Below, one piece after another: positions 45,510 through 55,717 of a stretch of DNA of 64,000 nt. The stretch is taken from positions 62,001 to 126,000 of the forward strand of contig NZ_JARRSA010000008.1 in assembly GCF_029624655.1 (NCBI RefSeq), written 5' to 3'. A model generated the notes under the pieces. It was not told where the DNA came from and did not search any database. It was given only the letters and a program-made list of their open reading frames with translations. The position numbers were made by a program, and so were the translations under genes. Position 1 is the stretch's first letter. Every line of letters begins with the position of its first letter. The DNA is from Roseicyclus salinarum (GTDB lineage Bacteria > Pseudomonadota > Alphaproteobacteria > Rhodobacterales > Rhodobacteraceae).

Positions 45510-46577
45510 GTGTTCGAAACCCTGTCCCTCTACCTCGGTCCCGAGATCGGCCCGCGCGCGGCCTCCGTCTGGCTGGGACTTGCGCTGGGCCTTGCCTTCG
45601 GCGCGCTCGCCTTCCTCACGCGGTTCTGCCTGCGCCGCGCGCTCGTCGGCCCCAGGCACGAACGGCGCGCGGCGCGCGGCGTCTGGGCGCTCGCCTTCGC
45701 CGTCGCGATGATCGGCACGCAGGCGGCGGTCGCCGCGGGGTGGATCGACTTCGGCGCGCACCGCTTCCATGCGGCGTCCCTCCCGGTCCTGCTGCTGGTC
45801 GCGGGGGGACTTCTGTTCGGCGCGGGGGCGGTTCTTGCGCGCGGCTGCATCACGCGCCTCACGGTGCTGACGGGCGGCGGCAACCTGCGCGCGCTCTCGG
45901 CGCTGTTCGTATTCGCGGTGGCGGCCCACGCGACGCTTCAGGGTGCGTTGACGCCGGTGCGCACTGGCCTCGCGTCGGTCACGGTCGATCCGGGCGCGGT
46001 ATCGCTCGCCGGTCTGCCCGGTGGCGCCTGGACCTGGACCGCCGCGCTTGCCGCCGCGGCGCTGGCAATCGCGTTCCGGTCGGGCGCTGGCCGCTGGAGC
46101 CTTGCGGGCGCGGCGCTTCTGGGTGCCACCGTTCCGGCGGGCTGGATCGGCACGGGCTATCTTCTCCATGACGAGTTCGACCCCATCGCGCTCGAAAGCC
46201 TGTCCTTCACGGCGCCCTGGGCCGACACGCTGTTCTGGTCCATCGCCTCGACGCTGCGCGCGCCGGGCTTCGGCGTGGGTCTGATCGGGGGCGTTCTGGC
46301 CGGATCATTCGCCGCCGCGCTCCTGTCGCGCCGGTTCGCGTGGGAAGGCTTCGAGGGTCCCGCGCAGATGGGCCGCTCGCTGTCGGGCGCGGCGATGATG
46401 GGCGTGGGCGGCGTTCTTGCGGGTGGCTGCACGGTGGGTGCAGGCCTGTCGGGCATCCCGACGCTGTCGCTGGCCGCGATCCTCGCCTTCGGGTCGATCG
46501 TCGCGGGCATCCTCGCCGCAGGCGCGCTCGAGGCGCGTGCGGGCCGCGGGGCGCGCGGGCTCGTCGCGGCGGAGTGA
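45510..46577 (+). CDS. YeeE/YedE family membrane protein (sulfur-compound transporter)
   Basis: The 355-residue protein has about nine or ten hydrophobic helices in two repeats. Each repeat holds a conserved cysteine motif, ARGCITRLTVLTGGGNLRAL and AGGCTVGAGLSG. This is the YeeE/TsuA fold, which moves thiosulfate or other sulfur species through the inner membrane. No sulfur genes are adjacent, so the substrate is inferred from the fold only. A strong terminator follows. Confidence 0.92.
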   Translation: MFETLSLYLGPEIGPRAASVWLGLALGLAFGALAFLTRFCLRRALVGPRHERRAARGVWALAFAVAMIGTQAAVAAGWIDFGAHRFHAASLPVLLLVAGGLLFGAGAVLARGCITRLTVLTGGGNLRALSALFVFAVAAHATLQGALTPVRTGLASVTVDPGAVSLAGLPGGAWTWTAALAAAALAIAFRSGAGRWSLAGAALLGATVPAGWIGTGYLLHDEFDPIALESLSFTAPWADTLFWSIASTLRAPGFGVGLIGGVLAGSFAAALLSRRFAWEGFEGPAQMGRSLSGAAMMGVGGVLAGGCTVGAGLSGIPTLSLAAILAFGSIVAGILAAGALEARAGRGARGLVAAE

Positions 46578-46592
46578 ACCGCCCCCCGGAAA

Positions 46593-46626
46593 GAAGAAGG
46601 GCGGCCTTGAGGGGCCGCCCTTCTTC
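46593..46626. terminator. Bidirectional terminator, YeeE-like / transaldolase
   Basis: A stem of about 15 bp (GAAGAAGGGCGGCC/GGCCGCCCTTCTTC) with a short loop lies between two convergent genes. It ends both transcripts. Confidence 0.85.
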
Positions 46627-46641
46627 GTTCCGGGATGGCGT

Positions 46642-47295
46642 TCAGAGGATCTTCTGACCCGTCTTGGCCCAGTCCTTCAGGAACCCCTCCAGGCCCTTGT
46701 CCGTCAGCGGGTGTGCGGCCATCGAGTGGATCACGCCCGGCGGCGCGGTGATCACGTCGGCGCCGATCAGGGCGGCCTGCTTGATGTGGTTCACCGTGCG
46801 GATCGAGGCCGCGAGGATCTCGGTGTCGTAGGAGTAGTTGTCGTAGATCTGGCGGATCTCGGCGATCAGGTCCATGCCGTCCACGTTGACGTCGTCGAGC
46901 CTGCCGATGAAGGGCGAGATGAAGGTCGCGCCCGCCTTCGCGGCCAGCAGCGCCTGGTTCGCCGAGAAGCAGAGCGTCACGTTGACCATGAAACCTTCGT
47001 CGGTCAGCGCGTTGCAGGCCTTCAGGCCTTCCCACGTCAGCGGCACCTTGATCGCGATGTTGTCCGCGATCTTCGCCAGTTCCTTGCCCTCGGCGATCAT
47101 GCCCTCGGCGTCCATCGCCACGGTCTCGGCCGAGACGGGGCCATCGACGAGCTGGCAGATTTCGGCGGTGACCTCCTTGATGTCGCGGCCGGATTTCATG
47201 ATGAGGGATGGGTTCGTGGTGACCCCGTCGACGATGCCAAGCTGGGCCAGGTCGCGGATGGCGTCGATGTCGGCGGTATCCACAAAGAATTTCAT
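46642..47295 (-). CDS. Small transaldolase (fructose-6-phosphate aldolase type)
   Basis: The 217-residue TIM-barrel enzyme has [31 protein letters not shown], the Schiff-base lysine in [12 protein letters not shown] and [15 protein letters not shown]. This size matches the FSA/TalC group, which acts in pentose-phosphate carbon exchange. Whether it is transaldolase or aldolase cannot be decided from sequence. The start has AGGAA. It is divergent from priA. Confidence 0.93.
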   Translation of the reverse strand: MKFFVDTADIDAIRDLAQLGIVDGVTTNPSLIMKSGRDIKEVTAEICQLVDGPVSAETVAMDAEGMIAEGKELAKIADNIAIKVPLTWEGLKACNALTDEGFMVNVTLCFSANQALLAAKAGATFISPFIGRLDDVNVDGMDLIAEIRQIYDNYSYDTEILAASIRTVNHIKQAALIGADVITAPPGVIHSMAAHPLTDKGLEGFLKDWAKTGQKIL

Positions 47296-47371
47296 TGGGT
47301 CAGGTTCCTTTCGTGCCGGGGCCGTGATCATCTGGCGGCCTTCTAGCGCAAGGGTGGACTACCTTAAAGAC

Positions 47372-49579
47372 ATGAGCGTCGCCAGTTCCATGCCATCGCA
47401 TTTCGAGGAGGGGGCGCTGATCGGGGTCCTGACGCCCGAGCCGCTCGACCGGGTGCTCGACTACCGCGCGCCTCCGGGCGGGTGCTGGATGGGCGCGTTC
47501 GTCGAGGTGCCGCTGGGGCCGCGCAAGGTGCTGGGCGTGGTGTGGGGCGCGGGCAAGGGCGACTTCGACCCGGCGAAGGTGCGGGCCGTCACGCGCGTCC
47601 TCGACGCGGCGCCGATGCGCGAGGAAATGCGCGAGTTCCTTGCGCGCGCCGGAGCCTACACGCTGACGCCGATGAGCCAGATGCTTCGTCTCGCCACGCG
47701 CGTGCCCGGCCTGTCGGATCCGCCCTCGATGCGCAAGGTCTACCGGCTGGGGCAGGGCGAGGCCGACCGGATGACGCCCGCCCGTCGCCGCGTGGTCGAG
47801 ACGCTTGTGGAATATGGCGGCCTCGGCTTCACGCTGTCGGAACTGTCCGCGCTGGCCGGTGTTTCTACCAGCGTCGTCAAGGGGCTGGCCGCTCAGGGCG
47901 TGGTCGAGGAGACGGACACCCCGCGCGACGCGCCTTACCTGCCGCTCGACCCCGACCGGCCGGGCAAGGCGCTGACCGAGGATCAGGCGCGGGCGGCCGA
48001 GACGCTGCGCGCCGCCATCCGTTCGCGCCGCTACGGCACGACGCTGCTGAAGGGCGTCACGGGGTCAGGCAAGACCGAGGTCTATCTCGAAGCGGTGGCC
48101 GAGACGCTTCGCGCGGGGCGGCAGGCGCTGGTGCTGCTGCCCGAGATCGCGCTGACGGCCGAGTTCCTCACGCGCGTCGAGGCGCGCTTCGGCACCCGGC
48201 CCGCCGAATGGCACTCGGGCGTCACCATGACCGAGCGCCGGCGCTGCTGGAAGATGCTGGGGCAGGGCGAGGCGCAGTTCGTCGTGGGCGCGCGCTCGGC
48301 CCTGTTCCTGCCGTTCCGCGACCTCGGCCTGATCGTCGTCGACGAGGAACACGACAGTTCCTACAAGCAGGAGGAGGGCGCGCTTTACAATGCGCGCGAC
48401 ATGGCCGTGCTGCGCGCCTCGCTCAACGACGCGCAGGTCGTGCTGGCCTCGGCCACGCCGTCGCTGGAGAGCTGGGCCAACGCCGAGGCGGGCAAGTATG
48501 CGCGCCTCGATCTGACCTCGCGCTTCGGCACCGCCGTCCTGCCCGAGATGGCCGCCATCGACATGCGCACGGAGGACCTTCCGGGGCAGTCGTGGCTTTC
48601 GCCGACCCTGACCGGCGAGGTCGCCGCCCGCATCCGGGCCGGGGAGCAGGCGCTGCTGTTCCTGAACCGCCGAGGCTATGCGCCGGTGACGCTGTGCCGG
48701 GCCTGCGGCGCGCAGGTGGGCTGCGAGCATTGCGACGCGCGAATGGTCGAGCACCGCTTCCTCAAGCGACTGGTCTGCCACCAGTGCGGCGAGACGCGGC
48801 CCCTGCCCGAGGCCTGCCCGACCTGCGGCGTCGAGGGGCGGATGGCAGCCGTCGGCCCCGGCGTGGAGCGCGTCGCCGAAGAGGCGGCGGCAGCCTTTCC
48901 CGACGCCAGGATCGCGGTCCTGTCCTCGGATCTCTTCGGCTCGGCCCGCGCGCTCAAGGCCCAGATCGAGGAGATCGCCGAGGGCGACACCGACATCATC
49001 GTGGGCACGCAGCTGGTGGCGAAGGGGCACAACTTCCCGCGCCTGACGCTGGTGGGGGTGGTGGACGCGGACCTCGGCCTGCAGGGTGGCGACCTGCGCG
49101 CGGCCGAGCGCACCTTCCAGCTGATGCGGCAGGTCTCGGGGCGGGCCGGGCGCGCCGAGAAGCCCGGCGTGGCCCTGCTCCAGACGTTCCAGCCCGAGCA
49201 TCCGGTGATCCGCGCGATCCTGGCGGGCGACGAGGAAAGCTTCTGGCGTGCCGAGGCCGCCGAGCGGGAGGCGGCCGGGATGCCGCCCTACGGGCGTCTC
49301 GCGGGCATCATCATCAGCGCGAACGACGCCGCCAGCGCCTTCGACCTCGGCACCCACCTGGCGCGGAACGACGGGCCGATCCGCGTCGCGGGCGCCGTCG
49401 TCTACGGGCCCGCGCCCGCGCCCATCGCGCGCGTCCGGGGGCGGCACCGCGTCCGCCTTCTGGTGAAGGCGCCGAAGGGGGCCCCCCTGCAGGCCGCGAT
49501 CGGGCGCTGGATCGGCGGATTGAAGCCGCCTTCCCATGTCAGGCTGAGCGTCGACATCGACCCGCAAAGCTTCTACTGA
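47372..49579 (+). CDS. priA: Primosomal replication-restart helicase PriA
   Basis: The protein of about 735 residues has Walker A KGVTGSGKTEVYL (near 228), Walker B VVDEEHDSSYK (near 323) and the zinc-binding cysteine set CRACGAQVGCEHCD...CHQCGETRPLPEACPTCG (about 440-490). The helicase C domain has SGRAGRAEKPG. PriA reloads DnaB at stalled forks. A frame reaching far upstream to 46874 is rejected because it runs through the transaldolase gene. The start is ATG 47372 or 47390. Confidence 0.95.
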   Translation: MSVASSMPSHFEEGALIGVLTPEPLDRVLDYRAPPGGCWMGAFVEVPLGPRKVLGVVWGAGKGDFDPAKVRAVTRVLDAAPMREEMREFLARAGAYTLTPMSQMLRLATRVPGLSDPPSMRKVYRLGQGEADRMTPARRRVVETLVEYGGLGFTLSELSALAGVSTSVVKGLAAQGVVEETDTPRDAPYLPLDPDRPGKALTEDQARAAETLRAAIRSRRYGTTLLKGVTGSGKTEVYLEAVAETLRAGRQALVLLPEIALTAEFLTRVEARFGTRPAEWHSGVTMTERRRCWKMLGQGEAQFVVGARSALFLPFRDLGLIVVDEEHDSSYKQEEGALYNARDMAVLRASLNDAQVVLASATPSLESWANAEAGKYARLDLTSRFGTAVLPEMAAIDMRTEDLPGQSWLSPTLTGEVAARIRAGEQALLFLNRRGYAPVTLCRACGAQVGCEHCDARMVEHRFLKRLVCHQCGETRPLPEACPTCGVEGRMAAVGPGVERVAEEAAAAFPDARIAVLSSDLFGSARALKAQIEEIAEGDTDIIVGTQLVAKGHNFPRLTLVGVVDADLGLQGGDLRAAERTFQLMRQVSGRAGRAEKPGVALLQTFQPEHPVIRAILAGDEESFWRAEAAEREAAGMPPYGRLAGIIISANDAASAFDLGTHLARNDGPIRVAGAVVYGPAPAPIARVRGRHRVRLLVKAPKGAPLQAAIGRWIGGLKPPSHVRLSVDIDPQSFY

Positions 49580-49667
49580 TAGCGTTTTCCGGCCTCCATT
49601 TGCAGTTTCCTTGCCTCGCCAAGCCCGCTAGAAGGCGCGGCACCCGAGGGACCATCGCGAGATATCC

Positions 49668-50753
49668 ATGCCCGTGTCGATCGAGCCCAAGCCCGGCATT
49701 CTCGACATCGCCCTTTACGAGGGCGGTCAGAGCAGCCTGCCGGGCCATGCCGCGCCCCTGAAGCTGAGTTCCAACGAAAGCCCGTTCGGGCCGCCGCCCT
49801 CGGCCGTCGGCGCGATGGCCGAGGCCGCGACGATGGCGCACCGCTATCCCTCGACGGACCATGCGGGGCTGCGCCGCGCCATCGGCGAGATCCACGGCCT
49901 GGACCCCGAGCGGATCATCTGCGGCGTCGGCTCGGACGAGATCATCCAGCTTTTGTGCCAGGCCTATGCGGGTCCGGGAGACGAGGTGCTCTATCCCGAG
50001 CACGGCTTCGGGATGTACCGCATCTGCGCGCTGGCCGCCGGCGCCACGCCCGTCGTCGCGCCCGAGCGCGAGCGCGTCGTCGATCCCGCGGCGATCCTCG
50101 ACGCCGTCACGCCCCGGACGCGGCTGGTCTTCATCGCCAACCCCGCGAACCCGACGGGAACGATGCTGCCGCTCGCCGCGTTCGAGGATCTCGCCGCGAG
50201 GCTTCCCGACGGGTGCCTGCTGGTGATGGACGGCGCCTACGTCGAGTTCGTGGACGATTACGACGGCGGCGCGCGTCTTGTCGAAGCGCGCGGCGACGTC
50301 GTGATGACGCGCACCTTCTCGAAGGTCTACGGCCTGGGCGGCGTTCGCGTGGGCTTCGGCTACGCGCCGCGCGCGATCATCGAGGTGCTGACGCGCATCC
50401 GCCAGCCCTTCAACCTGTCCAACGTGGCGCTCGCGGGGGCCGAGGCGGCGGTGCGCGACGTGGAATGGGTCGCGGAATGCCTGCGCGTCAACGCCGCCGA
50501 GCGCGCGCGGCTGACCGGAGGGCTGCGCCAGCTCGGCATCGCGTGCGATGAGAGCTTCGCGAATTTCGTCCTCGCGCGTTTCGCCGACGAGGCCGAGGCG
50601 GACGCCGCCGACGCCCACCTCAAGTCCGAGGGGATCATCGTGCGCGCTCCCAAAAGCTACGGCCTGCCCCAATGCCTGAGGATCACCGTGGGCCGGCCGC
50701 AGGACAACGACCGCGTCCTGTCGGCGCTCGCGTCCTTCAAGGGGGCCGAATGA
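49668..50753 (+). CDS. hisC: Histidinol-phosphate / aromatic aminotransferase
   Basis: The 361-residue class I/II PLP enzyme has [46 protein letters not shown] and the PLP lysine in [19 protein letters not shown] (near 219). It overlaps tyrA by ATGA. This linkage suggests it also serves phenylalanine and tyrosine transamination. Confidence 0.94.
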   Translation: MPVSIEPKPGILDIALYEGGQSSLPGHAAPLKLSSNESPFGPPPSAVGAMAEAATMAHRYPSTDHAGLRRAIGEIHGLDPERIICGVGSDEIIQLLCQAYAGPGDEVLYPEHGFGMYRICALAAGATPVVAPERERVVDPAAILDAVTPRTRLVFIANPANPTGTMLPLAAFEDLAARLPDGCLLVMDGAYVEFVDDYDGGARLVEARGDVVMTRTFSKVYGLGGVRVGFGYAPRAIIEVLTRIRQPFNLSNVALAGAEAAVRDVEWVAECLRVNAAERARLTGGLRQLGIACDESFANFVLARFADEAEADAADAHLKSEGIIVRAPKSYGLPQCLRITVGRPQDNDRVLSALASFKGAE

Positions 50754-51703
50754 GCGTGATCTATGACCGCGTCGCGCTGATCGGGCTTGGCCTCATCGCG
50801 GGGTCGATGGCGCACGCCATCCGTCGCGCCGGTCTGGCCCGCGAAATCGTCGGCACCGCGCGGTCGCAGGAGACGCGGCGCGTGGCGGCCGAGATCGGCC
50901 TGTGCGATCGCATCGTCGAGACGCCCGCCGAGGCGGCGCGGGACGCCGACCTCGTGGTCCTGTGCGTGCCGGTGGGCGTCATGGGCGACGTCATGCGGGA
51001 CATCGCGCCGGTCCTGAAGGCGGGCGCGACCGTGACCGACGTGGGGTCGGTCAAGCGCGACGTGATCGCCCAATGCGCACCGCACGTCCCCGACGGCGTG
51101 CATTTCGTGCCGGGCCACCCGCTGGCCGGGACGGAGCATTCGGGGCCGCGCTCGGGCTTCGCCGAGCTGTTCGACAACCGCTACGTCCTCCTGACGCCCG
51201 ACCCCGGCGAGGAGCGCGAGGCGATCGACCGGCTCCGCAGGCTCTGGGAGGGGTGCGGCGCGAACGTCGAGGAGATGGACGCCGATCACCACGACCTCGT
51301 GCTGGCCGTCACCTCGCACACGCCCCACCTGATCGCCTACACGATGGTCGGCGTGGCCGACGACCTGCGCCGCGTGACCGACAGCGAGGTCATCAAGTAT
51401 TCCGCCGCCGGCTTCCGCGATTTCACCCGCATCGCGGCGTCCGACCCGACGATGTGGCGCGACGTCTTCCTGACCAACAAGGACGCGACGCTGGAGATCC
51501 TCGGCCGCTTCACCGAAGAGCTGTTCGCCCTGCAGCGGGCCATCCGGCGGGGCGACGGCGACCATCTGCACGCCTATTTCACCCGGACGCGCGCGATCCG
51601 TCGCGGGATCATCGAGGCGGGGCAGGACACCGACGCTCCCGATTTCGGGCGCAAGCCCACGCCGCGGGCCGCCCCGTCACGCAACGAGGACGCGGCCGGA
51701 TGA
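50750..51703 (+). CDS. tyrA: Prephenate/arogenate dehydrogenase
   Basis: The 317-residue enzyme has an NAD(P)-binding start ([17 protein letters not shown]) and the catalytic region [22 protein letters not shown], then [16 protein letters not shown]. It oxidises prephenate or arogenate in tyrosine synthesis; it carries no chorismate mutase domain. Start and stop overlap both neighbours (ATGA), showing tight coupling. Confidence 0.94.
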   Translation: MSVIYDRVALIGLGLIAGSMAHAIRRAGLAREIVGTARSQETRRVAAEIGLCDRIVETPAEAARDADLVVLCVPVGVMGDVMRDIAPVLKAGATVTDVGSVKRDVIAQCAPHVPDGVHFVPGHPLAGTEHSGPRSGFAELFDNRYVLLTPDPGEEREAIDRLRRLWEGCGANVEEMDADHHDLVLAVTSHTPHLIAYTMVGVADDLRRVTDSEVIKYSAAGFRDFTRIAASDPTMWRDVFLTNKDATLEILGRFTEELFALQRAIRRGDGDHLHAYFTRTRAIRRGIIEAGQDTDAPDFGRKPTPRAAPSRNEDAAG

Positions 51704-52713
51704 GGCGAGGACTGCGAAGCGCGGGCCTTGCCGCGCTGTCGCACGTCCTGACGTTCGCGGCGATGCTCGTCCCCGCGATGGCCGAGGCGCCCTCGCGCTC
51801 GTTGCTGCCGCTGCCGCGCGCAACGGCCGAAGCCGCGGTGGCGATGCCGATGCCGGACCGCGTGCCCTCGGCGTCCTCGGCGTCGCTGCCCATGCGTGTC
51901 ATGGTCGATGCCTCGCGGCTTGCCCCCGGCGCCTCGCTCCGGCCGGTGGCGCGGGGCGGCGCGGCCACGTCCCCCTCCGGCCCCGGACCGCGCGCCGCCG
52001 AGGCATCGGCCTTCGCGCTCGCCTCCGCGGGCCTGCGGCTGGCCGATCCCCGTCCGGGCTTCGCCGCGGCGACTCGGACCGCGCCTTCGCGCTCTCTGCG
52101 GCCCTCGGGCCGCCCCGAGGGGCTGGAGCGCGTAACCCGCGCCGCCGCCGCGCGCCTGACACCGGGCCGCGTGACGCAGCCCGGCACGCACGGCGCGCTG
52201 TGCGGGATCCCGGGGCTTGTGGGCGAACGGCTGCAGCCGATCACCGGCCGCGCCTCGGGCTGCGGCATCGCCGAGCCTGTGCGCCTGCGCGAGATCGACG
52301 GTGTTGCGCTGACGACGCCCGCCACGATCTCCTGCGATACCGCGCGCGCGCTCCGGACGTGGGTGCGCGAGGGGCTGGTGCCCACCGTCGGGCGCACCGG
52401 CGGGGGCGTGCGCAACCTGCGCGTCGTGGCCTCCTATGCCTGCCGGACCCGCAATTCCCAGAGCGGCGCGCGCCTCAGCGAACATGCCCGCGGGAACGCG
52501 ATCGACATCGCGGGGATCGGGCTGGCCGACGGCTCGGAGCTGACCGTGCTGGACGACTGGCGGGGCGGGCGCGAGGGGCGGATCCTGCGACGGCTTCACC
52601 AGGCGGCCTGCGGCCCCTTCGGCACGGTGCTGGGCCCGAATTCGGACCGCTTCCACCGCGACCACTTCCACTTCGACGTGGCCTCCTACCGCTCGGGCAG
52701 CTACTGCCGCTAG
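51700..52713 (+). CDS. Extensin-like family exported protein
   Basis: The 337-residue protein has an N-terminal signal (LAALSHVLTFAAMLVPAMA). It continues with a Pro/Ala/Ser-rich middle (about 30-150) and a C-terminal extensin-like domain with CRTRNSQSGARLSEHARGNAIDIAGI and FHRDHFHFDVASY. H-x-x-x-N-x-x-D and HxH resemble D-Ala-D-Ala peptidase-type zinc sites, so a cell-wall role is likely. It is coupled to tyrA by ATGA and ends 3 bases past the stop of the convergent DUF2125 gene. Confidence 0.9.
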   Translation: MRRGLRSAGLAALSHVLTFAAMLVPAMAEAPSRSLLPLPRATAEAAVAMPMPDRVPSASSASLPMRVMVDASRLAPGASLRPVARGGAATSPSGPGPRAAEASAFALASAGLRLADPRPGFAAATRTAPSRSLRPSGRPEGLERVTRAAAARLTPGRVTQPGTHGALCGIPGLVGERLQPITGRASGCGIAEPVRLREIDGVALTTPATISCDTARALRTWVREGLVPTVGRTGGGVRNLRVVASYACRTRNSQSGARLSEHARGNAIDIAGIGLADGSELTVLDDWRGGREGRILRRLHQAACGPFGTVLGPNSDRFHRDHFHFDVASYRSGSYCR

Positions 52714-53714
52714 CGCAGCGCGAGGCGTGGCGCGGGGCCGATGGGCAGCGGTCCGAGATACGTGCGGCCGTCCGAAAACGCCAGCTCCGCGTCGATTACC
52801 TCGGGGTCGCCCGACAGGCCGGCGACGACGCCCAGAAGCCCCTCGGCGGTGCCGGCGAGCCGCTCGGGCAGGAGGCCCGCATTGACCGCAAGCTCCACCA
52901 TGTCGCGCCAGTTCTCGGCGCGGATCGCCAGCGCGCCCTCCGGAATACCCTCGGGGCCTACGTCCATCTCGCCCGCCGCCCGCAGGAAAAGCGGACCCCA
53001 CGCGGCCTCCGTTCCGCGCAGGTCGAGCCGGGTGATCTGCGGCCGCCGCTCTTCGATCGCGCGGATGTCCCAGGGGCGGTCGAAGTCCATCGCCGCTTCG
53101 TAATGAAGGACCGAAACGGTTTCGGGCAGGATCCCCGCGGGGTCGATCTGCGTGCGGAGCGGCGCGGGCGGGACAAGGCCCGTGGCCGAGAAGGCGACGT
53201 CGTAGCTTGCCGCGCCATCCTCGCGCCGCGCCATGGTCAGGCGCCCTTCTGCCAAGGCCATGCGCCAGCCGGCGCTGCTTTCGATCGTCACGTCGGCGAG
53301 GCGGGTGTCGGACAGATCGAGCGCGAGGTCCTCCGCGGTGCGCACGTCCAGCTCGGAGGTCATCGTGGCCGCGCGGATCGTGAGGCGCTCGAACGGCGAG
53401 GCGAGGGATTGCTCGGCGGGCCAGGTGGCGAGGATGTGGCCAGGCCGGAACGGGCGGCTTTCGAAGACCAGTGCGGGCAGCGTCCAGACCCAGCCCGTTT
53501 CGGGGTCGGCCAGCTCCAGCGCCGTCAGCTCCGTGCGGAACCGCGACGGGAAGCCCGTGACGGAGATCTCGGCATAGTTGACCAGCCAGCCCTCGTCGGC
53601 CCGCGCCTCGAGCCAGTCGGCCACAACGCCCCGGATCGCCAGCGCCGAGGCGAACCAGAACACCGCTGCGCCAAGCGCCAGCACCGAAAGTCCGATCGCA
53701 AGACGCCTCAGCAC
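52710..53714 (-). CDS. DUF2125 family membrane-anchored protein
   Basis: The 334-residue protein has an N-terminal membrane helix (LAIGLSVLALGAAVFWFASALAI) and a periplasmic part rich in beta strands (WLVNYAEISVTGFPSRFRTELTALELADPETGWVW), the DUF2125 layout. The function is unknown, though an envelope-lipid role is plausible from resemblance to AsmA/YdgA-like folds. It uses a GTG start with GGGG upstream. It is divergent from chaC. Confidence 0.87.
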   Translation of the reverse strand: MLRRLAIGLSVLALGAAVFWFASALAIRGVVADWLEARADEGWLVNYAEISVTGFPSRFRTELTALELADPETGWVWTLPALVFESRPFRPGHILATWPAEQSLASPFERLTIRAATMTSELDVRTAEDLALDLSDTRLADVTIESSAGWRMALAEGRLTMARREDGAASYDVAFSATGLVPPAPLRTQIDPAGILPETVSVLHYEAAMDFDRPWDIRAIEERRPQITRLDLRGTEAAWGPLFLRAAGEMDVGPEGIPEGALAIRAENWRDMVELAVNAGLLPERLAGTAEGLLGVVAGLSGDPEVIDAELAFSDGRTYLGPLPIGPAPRLALR

Positions 53715-53774
53715 CGGCCACCCCGTTTCGTTTCCGCTCGTGGCCCGATATAGCCGTGCGCGAGGGCAAGGACC

Positions 53775-54350
53775 ATGACGATGAACGGCACGGAACACGA
53801 AACGGCGGAGGATCTCTGGGTCTTCGGCTACGGCTCGCTTCTCTGGAACCCGGGGTTTCCTGTGGCCGAGGCGCGCCCGGCGCGCCTGCACGGCTGGCAT
53901 CGCAGTTTCTGCATGTCCTCGATCCACCATCGCGGCACGCCGGCGCGACCCGGCCTCGTCCTCGCGCTGGACGCGGCCCGCGACGCGCATTGCGACGGCC
54001 TCGCCTTCCGGGTCGCGGCCGCACATGCCGGGGCGACCATCGACTACCTTCGCGAACGGGAACTGGTGTCCTCGGCCTATCTCGAGACGCGCCTCGCCGT
54101 CGTCTTCCACGACTGCGGCACGAGGCGGGAGGATGTGCTGACCTACGTCATCGATCCGGGCCACGTGCAGTATCGCGGCGATCTGGACCTCGAGACGCAG
54201 GCGCGCATCATCGCCGGTGCGGTCGGCGGGCGCGGGCCCAACGACGAATACCTCTACAACACCGCCCTGCACCTCAGCGAGCTCGGCCTCGCGGACGCGG
54301 ATCTCGACTGGCTGGTGGACCGGGTGCGCGCCCTCGCGGCGACGGAGTGA
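53775..54350 (+). CDS. chaC: Gamma-glutamylcyclotransferase (ChaC type)
   Basis: The 191-residue protein has the ChaC substrate loop VFGYGSLLWNPGF. Its conserved glutamate region (LRERELVSSAYLETRLAVVF) and the stretch IIAGAVGGRGPNDEYLYNT are in place. It splits glutathione to 5-oxoproline and Cys-Gly. ATG 53784 is a nearby alternative start. Confidence 0.93.
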   Translation: MTMNGTEHETAEDLWVFGYGSLLWNPGFPVAEARPARLHGWHRSFCMSSIHHRGTPARPGLVLALDAARDAHCDGLAFRVAAAHAGATIDYLRERELVSSAYLETRLAVVFHDCGTRREDVLTYVIDPGHVQYRGDLDLETQARIIAGAVGGRGPNDEYLYNTALHLSELGLADADLDWLVDRVRALAATE

Positions 54351-54450
54351 TCACATCATGCTGCGGGGTGGCCCGCGGTCCCAGTCGGCCATTGGCTTCG
54401 CCGCGCCGCGACTGTAGAGTTCGCAAAAGCGAAAACGCCTGAGAGGGGCC

Positions 54451-55713
54451 GTGGCGAGCAGGACCGAGGGCGCGGAAAGCGTGCGCATCACCCGACCGAC
54501 GCGTCAGATCGTTCTGATGCTGATCATCCTTGCCTGCGTCATCGCGGGCGGCGTGCTGGTCTGGCCCATGGTCCAGCCGGTCTTCCTTTCGAGCCCCTAC
54601 CTGAACGGAACCATCGGCATCGTCTTCGTGGTCGGCGTGGTGGCCTGCTTCTGGCAGGTGTTCCAGCTTTTCTCGTCGGTGGCGTGGATCGAGCAGGCGG
54701 CGAGCGGCTCGGGGCAGGAGGCCCTCGAACGCCCGCCCGGCCTGCTTGCCGCCGCAACTGCGATCGGCCGGGTGCGCGGCGGGCGGATGCAGGTCACGCA
54801 GGCCTCCGCGAAGTCCGTTCTCGACAGCGTCGGCGCGCGGATGGAGGAAAGCCGCGACATCACGCGCTACATCGCCAACCTCCTGATCTTCCTCGGCCTT
54901 CTGGGCACCTTCTTCGGGCTCGCCACCACGGTTCCGGCGGTGGTCGAGACGATCCGCTCCCTTCAGCCGGGCCCGGGCGAGGAAGGCATCGGCGTCTTCA
55001 ACCGCCTTATGGACGGCCTCGAGAACCAGCTGGGCGGCATGGGCACGGCCTTCGCCTCGTCGCTTCTGGGCCTTGCCGGCTCGCTGGTCGTGGGGCTTCT
55101 GGAACTGTTCGCGGGCCACGGGCAGAACCGCTTCTACCGCGAGATGGAGGAATGGCTCGCCTCGATCACCCGCGTCAGCCTGTCCTCGGGCGAGGGCGAG
55201 GGCGGCGTCGACCGCAGCGCCATCGGCACCGTGCTCGACCACATGGTCGACCAGATCGAGACCCTTCAGAGCCTCTTCGCGCAGTCAGAGGCGCGCCGTG
55301 CCGAGACCGACACCCGCCTGCAGGAACTGACGCAGGCCGTGGGCGGGCTGACCGACCGCATGGGCTTCGGCCAGGTCGAGGCGGTGGAGAAACTGACGGC
55401 CGCGCAGGAGCGCCTGGCCCAGGCCGTCGAGGACGGACATGCCGCCGGCGGCCTCGACGAGGAAAGCCGGATGCGCCTGCGGTCGATCGACGTGCAGCTC
55501 TACAAGATCGCCGAAGGGTTCGGCGCGGCCGACGTCGAAGAAGACGAGGGCGTGCCCCAGAACGAGGCGCTGCGGGCGGACATCAACCAGCTGACCGAGG
55601 CGCTGCGCGCCCTGACCCGCGCCGCCGAGGCGCCGGTGCAGCGCCGCGCGACCGCTGCCGCGCAGCCGGCTGGACGCCGCCCGACCGTTCCGCGCCGGGA
55701 CGTCGGGGAGTAG
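54451..55713 (+). CDS. MotA/TolQ/ExbB-like inner-membrane channel protein
   Basis: The 420-residue protein has four hydrophobic segments: two near residues 18-75, then NLLIFLGLLGTFFGLATTV (about 143-165) and GTAFASSLLGLAGSLVVGLLEL (about 195-220). The second pair is the TolQ/MotA proton-channel core. The C-terminal 190 residues are helical and coiled-coil-like with a Pro-rich end. It starts at GTG with GAGAGGGG upstream. Its partner follows 4 bases later. The pair resembles MotAB, TolQR or the Zorya ZorAB core, but no other genes of such systems are here. Confidence 0.82.
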   Translation: MASRTEGAESVRITRPTRQIVLMLIILACVIAGGVLVWPMVQPVFLSSPYLNGTIGIVFVVGVVACFWQVFQLFSSVAWIEQAASGSGQEALERPPGLLAAATAIGRVRGGRMQVTQASAKSVLDSVGARMEESRDITRYIANLLIFLGLLGTFFGLATTVPAVVETIRSLQPGPGEEGIGVFNRLMDGLENQLGGMGTAFASSLLGLAGSLVVGLLELFAGHGQNRFYREMEEWLASITRVSLSSGEGEGGVDRSAIGTVLDHMVDQIETLQSLFAQSEARRAETDTRLQELTQAVGGLTDRMGFGQVEAVEKLTAAQERLAQAVEDGHAAGGLDEESRMRLRSIDVQLYKIAEGFGAADVEEDEGVPQNEALRADINQLTEALRALTRAAEAPVQRRATAAAQPAGRRPTVPRRDVGE

Positions 55714-55717
55714 CGCC

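Noticed and set aside
46874-47371. Long 5' extension of priA through the transaldolase gene
   Set aside because: The extension is antisense to a complete transaldolase. The PriA family starts at about 47372.
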